DNA from: an uncultured Methanomassiliicoccaceae archaeon
GTDB taxonomy: Archaea > Thermoplasmatota > Thermoplasmata > Methanomassiliicoccales > Methanomethylophilaceae
Direction of reading: 5' to 3'
Length of the DNA stretch: 13,215 bases
Assembly: GCA_905187815.1 (NCBI GenBank)
Contig: CAJJJM010000023.1
Span: 1 to 13,215 of the forward strand
A program made the position numbers and the translations under genes. Positions 6,979 to 13,215 of this stretch are shown here, piece by piece. The notes below the pieces were generated by a model that was not told the origin of the DNA, searched no databases, and saw only the letters and a program-made list of their open reading frames with translations. How positions within the stretch are numbered: the first letter of the stretch is position 1; each line of letters starts with the position of its first letter.

Positions 6979-7142
6979 GTCATCCTCCCGGCTCCGAGGC
7001 CTTCGGTCTTTCTCTCGATGTTCTTCCTGTATGCTCCGATGCCTGTTCCGAGGTCCGTTCCCGCCGTCGTCTCGACGGCATCGGTGCGGGACGTCCCTCC
7101 GCGCTCTGCGATTCCCTTTGTGCTGCTTACGTAGCTCTCCAT
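6975..7142 (-). CDS. small protein translationally coupled to the integrase (55 aa)
   Basis: I do not recognise a family. The frame can be read further upstream, but the ATG at 7142 (sequence begins MESYVSSTKG) has GGGAGG exactly 5 nt before it, the same site and spacing as at the integrase start, so this is the likely start. Its TGA overlaps the integrase ATG by 4 nt (ATGA), a strong sign of translational coupling. The protein is rich in Gly, Thr, Arg and Glu with a basic C-terminus (YRKNIERKTEG), has no membrane segment, and is probably largely disordered. Position suggests a recombination directionality factor or other integrase accessory protein, but no helix-turn-helix is visible, so this is inference only. 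Confidence 0.6.
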   Translation of the reverse strand: MESYVSSTKGIAERGGTSRTDAVETTAGTDLGTGIGAYRKNIERKTEGLGAGRMT

Positions 7143-7202
7143 ATTATCCTCCCGCCGCTCCCACCTCCTGATGGTACGGCAAGGTGTTTCCGCGTCGATC
7201 GG

Positions 7203-7231
7203 GGGACCAACGCCTGATGGTGATTGGTCCC
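7203..7231. promoter_or_regulatory. 8-bp inverted repeat, candidate operator of the integrase operon
   Basis: GGGACCAA (7203-7210) and TTGGTCCC (7224-7231) are perfect inverse complements separated by 13 nt. The repeat begins just downstream of the minus-strand TATA-like box and covers the predicted start of the integrase transcript, the classic place for a repressor. The divergent winged-helix protein encoded next door is the natural candidate. CCTGATGGT occurs both in the spacer (7213-7221) and at 7167-7175, which may be a further half-site. Confidence 0.5.
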
Positions 7232-7236
7232 GGCGG

Positions 7237-7244
7237 TATTTAAT
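7237..7244 (-). promoter_or_regulatory. TATA-like box of the small-gene/integrase operon
   Basis: ATTAAATA on the minus strand would place transcription start near 7213, giving a leader of about 70 nt that includes the GGGAGG ribosome binding site. The same bases read TATTTAAT on the plus strand, so a role in divergent transcription is possible. Confidence 0.45.
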
Positions 7245-7284
7245 GATTACCAAAATGGATATTCACAAAGAATATTGTATCTGG

Positions 7285-7292
7285 TTAAATAT
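7285..7292 (+). promoter_or_regulatory. TATA box of the winged-helix gene (leaderless)
   Basis: TTAAATAT is centred about 26 nt before the ATG at 7314, the spacing of a leaderless archaeal transcript. This supports 7314 as the start rather than non-ATG codons further upstream. Confidence 0.5.
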
Positions 7293-7313
7293 CCGCACGG
7301 AGATGCGGAAGGT

Positions 7314-7694
7314 ATGAGGGAACCGGAGATAGACGACCTGGAGCTCCTTGAACGCAGCTGCAGCACGTTCGTACTGAGGTACCTGCTGCATCATCCGAAC
7401 AGGAACAAGACGGAGATAATGTCCACAGAAGGCAGGAACCTGACCACGAAGAACCGCCGCATCGACGAGCTGCTGGCGTACAACCTGCTGGAGGTGGAGG
7501 AGGGCTACAGAAGGGAGACCATCTACTCCCTCTCCGACCCCGGGAGAAGGATTGCTGAGCACCTAGACGCGATCTGCGAGATACTGGACGAGATCAGGCC
7601 AGGCATGAACGACGACGGCACTGTGTATGTGGATCCGAATGCGGACGGGTTTATGGATAGATTCAGGAATGATTCCGATACATCCTCGAAGTGA
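7314..7694 (+). CDS. winged-helix transcriptional regulator
   Basis: The 126-residue protein begins MREPEIDDLE. Residues 10-26 form a first helix, and 30-56 (NKTEIMSTEG ... KNRRIDELLAY) fit a helix-turn-helix with the recognition helix around 44-56. Residues 58-73 (LLEVEEGYRRETIYSLS) form a beta wing, and 77-95 a C-terminal helix that could dimerise. This is the MarR/ArsR-like fold common in archaea. The reading frame is open further upstream, but a TATA box 26 nt before this ATG supports the start chosen. It is divergent from the integrase operon, and the shared 170-nt region holds an inverted repeat, so control of the integrase and of itself is the likely role (inference). The acidic tail after residue 98 is probably disordered. 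Confidence 0.75.
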   Translation: MREPEIDDLELLERSCSTFVLRYLLHHPNRNKTEIMSTEGRNLTTKNRRIDELLAYNLLEVEEGYRRETIYSLSDPGRRIAEHLDAICEILDEIRPGMNDDGTVYVDPNADGFMDRFRNDSDTSSK

Positions 7695-7778
7695 TCCGAC
7701 CTTGAATCAACTTGTCCTAATCCAAAATGTCAACGATGGATTCTGAATATCTGGATGATTTAAAGACAAAAAAAAAAA

Positions 7779-7795
7779 GTAATGTTTTTAATTAC
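7779..7795 (+). promoter_or_regulatory. promoter and dyad of the TetR gene
   Basis: TTTTTAAT (7785-7792) is centred about 26 nt before the ATG at 7815, again leaderless spacing. It lies inside the dyad GTAAT (7779-7783) ... ATTAC (7791-7795), so a protein bound here would cover the TATA box. An 11-nt poly-A tract (7768-7778) directly precedes it. The block AAAAAAGTAAT (7773-7783) recurs at 8424-8434 before the giant gene. Confidence 0.45.
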
Positions 7796-7814
7796 GTGAA
7801 ACGATTCATCAATC

Positions 7815-8411
7815 ATGTCGAGGAAGGCTTACTCCGAGGAAGAGCGCGGTCTCATACGCTCAAGACTCATGGACGTAGCCGCCGCACTCTTCAAGGAGAA
7901 GGGAATCCGCGATACGAATATAGACGAGATCTACACGCCTGTGGGGATCTCGAAGACCTTCTTCTACTCGTTCTTCCCGTCCAAGGCGGTTTTGGCCATA
8001 GCCATAATGAAGGAAGGCATGGGAGGGATTGGAGACCTGTTCCGCAGGAATGTCTGGGAATACGGGGCTGAGAATGGCATAAAGGAGACATTCTCCGAGG
8101 TCATCTCCGGTGGATTCTATATTCCGAGGGAAGACGACCAGGCGTACATAAGGGAACACCTGTCGGAGCAGGAGCTGATCGGATTTCAGAACGACCTTGT
8201 TGTGCTGTTCTCCGACATGCTGTACACCGTAGGGGTCCCGGCATCCAAACTGGATCCAAGGGTGGTGTGCAACATGACGATGTCCGTTCTGATGACTAGG
8301 ATGACAGAAGGGAGGAGGATGTTGCTCACTTTCGCCGAAACTGCCGACAATACCTCGTCCCTGCAGATCAAATCATTAGTGGCGCTTGTATTGGAGAACA
8401 GAGTAATATAA
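7815..8411 (+). CDS. TetR/AcrR-family transcriptional regulator
   Basis: The 198-residue protein has the standard TetR DNA-binding domain: helix 1 at 11-29 (with LMDVAAALFKEKG), then the helix-turn-helix at about 34-54 (NIDEIYTPVGISKTFFYSFF), followed by PSKAVLA. The remainder is an alpha-helical ligand/dimer domain whose ligand cannot be predicted. Length is normal for the family. The ATG at 7815 has no ribosome binding site but sits about 26 nt from a TATA-like box. TetR proteins usually repress themselves and a neighbour. The next gene, 55 nt downstream on the same strand, is the giant immunity-like gene, and an 11-nt sequence block is shared by both promoters, so it probably controls that gene (inference). 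Confidence 0.9.
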   Translation: MSRKAYSEEERGLIRSRLMDVAAALFKEKGIRDTNIDEIYTPVGISKTFFYSFFPSKAVLAIAIMKEGMGGIGDLFRRNVWEYGAENGIKETFSEVISGGFYIPREDDQAYIREHLSEQELIGFQNDLVVLFSDMLYTVGVPASKLDPRVVCNMTMSVLMTRMTEGRRMLLTFAETADNTSSLQIKSLVALVLENRVI

Positions 8412-8437
8412 AGACTGAATCATAAAAAAGTAATTAA
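8407..8437 (+). promoter_or_regulatory. promoter region of the giant gene
   Basis: Two TATA candidates lie here: TATAAAG (8407-8413), overlapping the TetR stop codon, and TAATTAA (8431-8437). The first gives a leader of about 30 nt that includes a purine-rich AAGGAATGGGA stretch before the ATG at 8467; the second gives a very short leader. AAAAAAGTAAT (8424-8434) is identical to 7773-7783 in the TetR promoter. Read-through from the TetR gene is also possible. Confidence 0.4.
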
Positions 8438-8466
8438 GCAGAGAAAAGAGAAGGAATGGGATCTGC

Positions 8467-11400
8467 ATGATGGATGAGAAGGAGTTGCTCGAACAATGCG
8501 AGACGTGGCACGAGGCGGGGGAATACTCCAGGATAGTGGAGGCACTGGAGAGAGTGCCCGAGGATGAACGTACGACCGGAATCGACATGGAACTGGCCAG
8601 AGCGTACAACAACCTCGGAGAGCCCGGCGACATTGAGGGAAGGAGAAAGTACAGGAGGGCCCTGGATCTGCTGAGGTCCCATTCGGATGAGCTGGCTGAC
8701 GACTACAGCTGGAACTTCAGGACAGGGTATGCGCTCTTCTACCTGGAGAGGGAGGGGGAGGCGCTCCCCTACTTCGAGAAGGCACTGGAACTCCATCCCG
8801 GAGACGATCCGAAGTACAATTCCAAGGAGGACATCCAGGAGTTCATCGACGGATGCAGGGAGATGATGGCCCTGCCCAGGTTCAGCAAGAGCTTCAGGGA
8901 CAGGGTCGCCGAGGCCTGGGAGGTGTTTGCGGATGAGGAAGCGGAGATCCGCAGGATGATGGACTCCGACAGAAGGGACGACTATTCCGAGGAGCTGATC
9001 CGGAGAATCCAGGACGTCCTTGAGATAGCGTTGGACGACCCGACCTTCGAGTTCGGGATCGATGAAGGGAAACATGACCTCGTTCTCGTGACTCAGGGCG
9101 ACAAGACCAGGCTGTTCGAGTACGTATACTTCAGAGATCATGCCCCGGAATCCGTGCTGGAGAACTGGAAGATAACGGTCGGACGCCCTTCCAGACCAGA
9201 ATTCCACCTGCGTGTCTTCGACCTCGACGTCTGCGGCGACGACGTGGATGTATGGGTGGAGAGGACAGAGGAGGACCGCATATCCCTCAAGGTCCACTGC
9301 GACAAGGTACAGGGTTCCATGGAGGACGAGGACAAGGTCTGGTGGATGCTGTTCACGGTTGTCGACAATTTCATCGGCGAGGTCGCCAACATGAGGCAGG
9401 TGGAGAGCTTCGAGGTTGTCGATGATCTTCCCGAGGGGCAGCCGATCAGGCTGAGTGACCTGCCCAAGGCCATCGAGGACCTGGGCATAGTTCTGACGAA
9501 CGATGCCGATTCCTACCTGAAGAGATACACCGTGTACAAGACGGAACCCAACAGGGAATCCGACGGCCCGTTGCGTTTCGACATCATATCCGGATCCAAC
9601 TGCTGTCCTCCGATCGTCAACGATTACTACTCCGGCGAGCGGAGGTATGTCAACACCCTCCACGCCGACGGCGCTGTCGCGGGATACATAGCCTATTCCC
9701 TCGACACCTTCGACGGTGATGACAGGAGCGACAGGATATTCGACTTCCGCGACAGCCTCGAGGAGGCCCTGACGGACAAGGCCGGCGAGAACTCGTTCAC
9801 GGTGATCGGAGGGGCCACCGGCCTGTATTACGGATATCTGGACCTCATAGCCTGGGACCTGTCATCGGTCCTACCTGCCGCACAGGAGTTCCTCACGGAT
9901 TCCGGTGTGTCCGAGGCGTTCTTCCGCGTATTCGCCATGGATGTCCCCACCTGTCTCATAGCCAACAACAAGGACGGGGATGCGGATCTCGATCTGGATG
10001 ACATCGATTACACCCCCTACGATCCGGAGGATCCCGAACCGTTCTACGACCAGATCTCGAAGTGGAACGATGAGGATGAGTACTCCCGCTGCATCGCCGT
10101 ATTGGAGACCATCCCGGAGGAACAGATGGACTACCGCGCCAGCTATGCGCTGGTCCGTGCGTTGCAGAACTACGCCGTCATCGGAGACCACGACGAGGGC
10201 ACCCCCGGTTACAAGGCGGACAGGGCCCTGGAACACTCCCTGGAGATCCTCGAATCCATCCGTGGCGAGGGCGAGGACAAGGCCGAGTGGAACATGCGCA
10301 TGGCATACGGTCACCAGTACCTCAGCGGACAGGAGGAGAAGGCCATACCCTATGCTGAGAGGTGGGCGGAGCTGGACCCCGAGGACGAGAACGCGGCTGG
10401 GGTGATCAAGGAATGCCTCGAGGCGATAGAGAGACGGTCCGACGGTTCGGAATCCGATGTCGATGATGATGAGACCGGCGTCTTCGCGGGATTCGTCCTC
10501 CTGTCCAGGGCCTCCTGGAGCAAGCGGCAGCTGATACGCGACCTGAAGGAGTTGTGGGACATCGTCACGGAGGAGGATGATGACGACTCCAACGACGACG
10601 TGCTTGTCTTCGAGGTCGACGGGAGAGTGGCGGCCATCAGCCTCATGAAGGGACCCATCCCGGACGGCGAGGCTGAAGCCAATGCCGAGAACAACTACAT
10701 GTGGCCCGAGGCCGTGGATGTCGCCAGGGAGCACAGGGCGCACCTCCTGGTGTTCGTCGGCGAGAGGGATGACGACGATCTCATCGAGAGGGGGAAGCTG
10801 TTCGTGAAGCTCCTCGCGGCATGCTGCCGTCAGGAGAGCGCCTCTGGCATCTACACCAGCGGAGTGGTGTTCCAGCCGGAGTTCTACGAAGGCATGGCCG
10901 GGATGATGAGGGAGGACGAGCTCCCTATCTTCAACTGGATATGGTTCGGACTGTACAGGACGGAGAAGGGTATATCCGGATATACCTACGGGATGAGGAC
11001 ATTCGGAAGGGAGGAGATGGAGGTCCTCGACGCTGATGGGGAACCGAACGACGTCAGGGACTTCCTTGCGAACCTCGTATCGTACCAGCTGGAGTGCGAC
11101 GTCCGTCTGAAGGACGGCGAGACGATAGGGTTCTCCGAGAACGACAGGCACACGATCGCCCTCAGCGAGGGCGTGGCCCTCCCGGGGATGACACTCAAGG
11201 TATCCTATGAATCCCAGGAGATATTCATGGACGACGCGTCGTTCCACCTGGAAAGCATCGAGGAGAAGTCCCTGCCCGTGGACCCCATCAACGCCTACAA
11301 CCATATGGCCATCTATCTGCGCTGGTGCGTCGAACACGACTTGATCAATGAGGACTTCGCTGAGGATCACTGCGACAGCCTCTCGGTAAAGGACCTGCGC

Positions 11401-12468
11401 CCGTTCATCAGGGACGTCCTCAACGGAAGGCTCGATGCCAGCATCTTCAACGAAGAGGGCTGGCAGTTCGCCCGCTACTACTACAACTACTGCAGTGAGA
11501 TGGACTCGCCGCACTACCCCTCGGACATAGACGACTACGCGCTGAGATTCTTCGGGCCGGAGCGCTACCATTCGGACGAGTTCCAATCGGAGGCGTACCT
11601 TTTCATCCCGTTCGGCGACAGGTACTACGAGGACATGTCGGAGGTCATCGGAAAGCGCTTCGGGAACTGGGAGAACCAGGAGATCGACCCGGACACCAGG
11701 GAACCCTCCGAACTGGCCAGGGCAATGATGGATTACCTCGGATGCGAATGCGAGTACTTCCCGTCCATGAGGGACGACGACCCGCTCATGTCAGCATACG
11801 GCTACGCCAGGCGTCTGGGCGTCAGAGAGGGGTACGTACCGGTCCTCGTGAGCGTCGACGACATCCTTTGGGAGTGCCTGGTTCTGAACTCCGACCCGGA
11901 CAGCGACGGGGAGGCTGACTACACATTCGACCCAGAGAAGGTGGCGCAGTACCGCCGGAACATCCTGGCAGCCCTTACAACGGACGGCAGATGCGTCCTG
12001 GACTCCATGGTCGGACAGCGCAGAGCCGAGGCGGAGGATGATGAGATCGATTGGGATGATGAAATCGTCGGAAACATGGAGGGAGGGGAGGGACGTGACC
12101 GCCTCTCCAGCTACTGGAACTACGAGACGAACATGACTCATCCGACGATACTTGCGAAGATCCCCGTGGACGAGCCATGGAAGGTGTTCGCCTGGTTGCC
12201 GTTCGGAGGCTGGAACGAGTGCCCCGACACCCCGGCGCTCATGGCGGTCTCGAAGTACTGGTACGAGCGCTTCGGAGCCGTACCGGCAGCGATCACGCAC
12301 GACGAGCTGGAGTACATCCTGCCTGAACCCATCGACGACGGGTCCGCGATAGACACCGCCATCGACCAGTACGGATTCTGCCCGGACAACGACCAGAACC
12401 ACGAGACCGTAGGTGAGCTGGCGGACGAGCTCCGCCAATCCACGGTGTGGTACATGTGGTGGGATTGA
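8467..12468 (+). CDS. 1333-aa mosaic protein: TPR - unassigned domain - TPR - DUF4261 - DUF7832-like - DUF4253
   Basis: Soluble, strongly acidic protein without signal peptide or membrane segments. In order: a TPR-like module (about 6-135; ALPYFEKALELHPGD at 99-113); a conserved unassigned domain (about 136-505) with WWMLFTVVDNFIGEV, GSNCCPPIVNDYY and GGATGLYYGYLDLIAWDL, which I associate with long proteins of gut Clostridia; a second copy of the TPR module (526-660); a DUF4261-type domain (671 to ~917); a segment with NAYNHMAIYLRWCVEHDL (942-959) resembling DUF7832; and a C-terminal DUF4253-type domain (~1210-1333) with AWLPFGGWNECP, KYWYERFG and the final VWYMWWD. Such domains, with SUFU and SMI1/KNR4, are catalogued among bacterial immunity proteins, so a polyimmunity role against toxins is a reasonable inference. 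It is followed 1 nt later by a TPR-SUFU gene. No frameshift is seen. The start may be either of the adjacent ATGs at 8467 and 8470. Confidence 0.85.
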   Translation: MMDEKELLEQCETWHEAGEYSRIVEALERVPEDERTTGIDMELARAYNNLGEPGDIEGRRKYRRALDLLRSHSDELADDYSWNFRTGYALFYLEREGEALPYFEKALELHPGDDPKYNSKEDIQEFIDGCREMMALPRFSKSFRDRVAEAWEVFADEEAEIRRMMDSDRRDDYSEELIRRIQDVLEIALDDPTFEFGIDEGKHDLVLVTQGDKTRLFEYVYFRDHAPESVLENWKITVGRPSRPEFHLRVFDLDVCGDDVDVWVERTEEDRISLKVHCDKVQGSMEDEDKVWWMLFTVVDNFIGEVANMRQVESFEVVDDLPEGQPIRLSDLPKAIEDLGIVLTNDADSYLKRYTVYKTEPNRESDGPLRFDIISGSNCCPPIVNDYYSGERRYVNTLHADGAVAGYIAYSLDTFDGDDRSDRIFDFRDSLEEALTDKAGENSFTVIGGATGLYYGYLDLIAWDLSSVLPAAQEFLTDSGVSEAFFRVFAMDVPTCLIANNKDGDADLDLDDIDYTPYDPEDPEPFYDQISKWNDEDEYSRCIAVLETIPEEQMDYRASYALVRALQNYAVIGDHDEGTPGYKADRALEHSLEILESIRGEGEDKAEWNMRMAYGHQYLSGQEEKAIPYAERWAELDPEDENAAGVIKECLEAIERRSDGSESDVDDDETGVFAGFVLLSRASWSKRQLIRDLKELWDIVTEEDDDDSNDDVLVFEVDGRVAAISLMKGPIPDGEAEANAENNYMWPEAVDVAREHRAHLLVFVGERDDDDLIERGKLFVKLLAACCRQESASGIYTSGVVFQPEFYEGMAGMMREDELPIFNWIWFGLYRTEKGISGYTYGMRTFGREEMEVLDADGEPNDVRDFLANLVSYQLECDVRLKDGETIGFSENDRHTIALSEGVALPGMTLKVSYESQEIFMDDASFHLESIEEKSLPVDPINAYNHMAIYLRWCVEHDLINEDFAEDHCDSLSVKDLRPFIRDVLNGRLDASIFNEEGWQFARYYYNYCSEMDSPHYPSDIDDYALRFFGPERYHSDEFQSEAYLFIPFGDRYYEDMSEVIGKRFGNWENQEIDPDTREPSELARAMMDYLGCECEYFPSMRDDDPLMSAYGYARRLGVREGYVPVLVSVDDILWECLVLNSDPDSDGEADYTFDPEKVAQYRRNILAALTTDGRCVLDSMVGQRRAEAEDDEIDWDDEIVGNMEGGEGRDRLSSYWNYETNMTHPTILAKIPVDEPWKVFAWLPFGGWNECPDTPALMAVSKYWYERFGAVPAAITHDELEYILPEPIDDGSAIDTAIDQYGFCPDNDQNHETVGELADELRQSTVWYMWWD

Positions 12469-12469
12469 G

Positions 12470-13215
12470 ATGAAGGGGGTCGGCAACAGCACCAGGGTCC
12501 TGGAGAAGGCGGAGTTGCTAAAGAGCCTCGGCGAGTACTCCGGATGCATACGGACGATCGAATCCGTTCCGGAAGAGGAGAGGAGCTATCGCATGACCCT
12601 GCTGCTGGGATGGGCGTACAGCGACCTGGCGGTCCTCGGAGACAAGGACTCCGGCCGCGACGAGCCGGACCAGGAGCTCCTCGGGAAGGCAGTGAGCATC
12701 CTCGAATCGGTCGGGGACCAGGGAAAAGAGGATCCGACCTGGAACGCGCGCATGTGCTATGCCCTCTGGATGACCGACGGGAGAGAGGCCGATGCACTGG
12801 AATACGCAATGATATGGAAGGAGTTGGACCCGAACAGCGAGGATGCCCGCAAGCAGGAGGTCACAATCAGGAGATACATCGACGAGAACGTGGTCCAGAA
12901 CCCAGAGATGTACGACGAGGCGCAGTGGGATGCCGTCGAGGACCACATCGCCGAACATTTCGGGGACTTCCCCAACGTGTTCCACGAGCTTGTGTCCCCG
13001 GACATCCACGTCGACATCTGCATCATCCCTCCCAGGAGGGACCACGACTACTACACCCTGGTCACCATGGGTATGGGCGCCCACGAGATGGACGTCCCCG
13101 AAGGAATCGAGGATGTCCGCAGAAGGGCGGAGGTGCTGATCAACCTCCCCCGTGACTGGAGGCTGGATGAGGAGTCCCTGCAGGACAACAGGTGGTACTG
13201 GCCGATCAGGATGCT
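12470..13215 (+). CDS. TPR - SUFU (suppressor of fused) domain protein, 3' end outside the window
   Basis: The open frame runs from the ATG at 12470 to the window end (248 residues seen). It starts 1 nt after the giant gene's stop, with GGTGG (12457-12461) as ribosome binding site, so the two are surely one operon. Residues 10-135 are a third copy of the TPR module: GEYSGCIRTIESVPEEE, then TWNARMCYAL and WKELDPNSEDA. From about 155 the sequence is SUFU-like: VEDHIAEHFG, VFHELVSPDIHVDI, YYTLVTMGMGAHEMDVP, LINLPRDW and WPIRM. Bacterial SUFU-domain proteins are proposed immunity factors of polymorphic toxin systems; eukaryotic Sufu binds and restrains GLI transcription factors. Here a protein-binding, toxin-neutralising role is inferred. 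Confidence 0.85.
   Translation, partial: MKGVGNSTRVLEKAELLKSLGEYSGCIRTIESVPEEERSYRMTLLLGWAYSDLAVLGDKDSGRDEPDQELLGKAVSILESVGDQGKEDPTWNARMCYALWMTDGREADALEYAMIWKELDPNSEDARKQEVTIRRYIDENVVQNPEMYDEAQWDAVEDHIAEHFGDFPNVFHELVSPDIHVDICIIPPRRDHDYYTLVTMGMGAHEMDVPEGIEDVRRRAEVLINLPRDWRLDEESLQDNRWYWPIRM

Larger units (their letters stand above)
5846..7694. mobile_element. tRNA-proximal end of an integrated element (far end outside the window or not recognised)
   Basis: The tRNA-Pro 3' end, a near-copy of that end 78 bp further on, a tyrosine recombinase pointing toward the tRNA, a coupled small gene and a divergent winged-helix regulator make up the usual integration module of an archaeal genomic island or provirus. 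I set the right boundary at the end of the regulator only because the module ends there. The element may extend through the TetR and immunity-like genes. No third copy of the tRNA end is seen in the window. Confidence 0.45.

Noticed and set aside
7727..8071. Frame beginning upstream of the TetR gene and crossing the poly-A tract, as a possible slippage-made N-terminal extension
   Set aside because: Removing one A would bring it toward the TetR frame, but an in-frame TGA at 7797-7799 lies between, so no fusion could result; past 7815 it is only a shadow.
9871..11586. 571-codon minus-strand frame opposite the giant gene
   Set aside because: The Val/Leu/Gly-rich composition is that of an antisense shadow. 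The plus strand carries clear domains throughout the same interval.

Overview
The window looks like chromosomal DNA of a GC-rich archaeon, most plausibly a gut-associated methanogen related to Methanomassiliicoccales / Methanomethylophilaceae (Thermoplasmata). The evidence is: AT-rich islands with TATA-box-like motifs 25-28 nt before start codons that lack a Shine-Dalgarno sequence (leaderless genes), a tRNA gene without an encoded CCA end, heavy AGG use for Arg in high-GC coding sequence, a micro zinc-ribbon protein, and no TAG among the eight gene stops seen. The lineage is an inference; the archaeal character is better supported.

Layout. (1) 1-2760: a housekeeping aconitase (acnA) with its own promoter and a hairpin/T-rich terminator. 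(2) 2790-4137: a two-gene unit on the + strand, a Fic-domain (AMPylator-type) protein with an N-terminal inhibitory motif and C-terminal winged helix, then a 31-residue zinc-ribbon protein. A perfect 8-bp dyad lies in the promoter. (3) 4280-5680: a convergent AAA ATPase with a DUF4143-type nuclease-like C-terminus, preceded by three imperfect 23-bp tandem repeats. (4) 5760-7694: an integration module. It comprises tRNA-Pro(CGG), a second tRNA-Pro-like 3' end 78 bp downstream (att-like), a tyrosine recombinase, a 55-residue protein translationally coupled to it, and a divergent winged-helix regulator. The shared control region has an 8-bp inverted repeat placed to repress the recombinase. (5) 7779-13215: a TetR-family regulator, a 1333-residue mosaic protein (TPR - conserved unassigned domain - TPR - DUF4261 - DUF7832-like - DUF4253), and, 1 nt later, a TPR-SUFU protein that runs off the end of the window.

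The accessory part (2.8 kb to the end) reads as a defence or conflict island beside a tRNA integration site. The last two genes share one TPR module (three copies in two genes). Their domain set is the kind catalogued among immunity proteins of bacterial polymorphic toxin systems, so they may be a polyimmunity locus acquired from gut bacteria. No matching toxin is visible in the window, and family assignments rest on remembered sequence signatures, not on searches.
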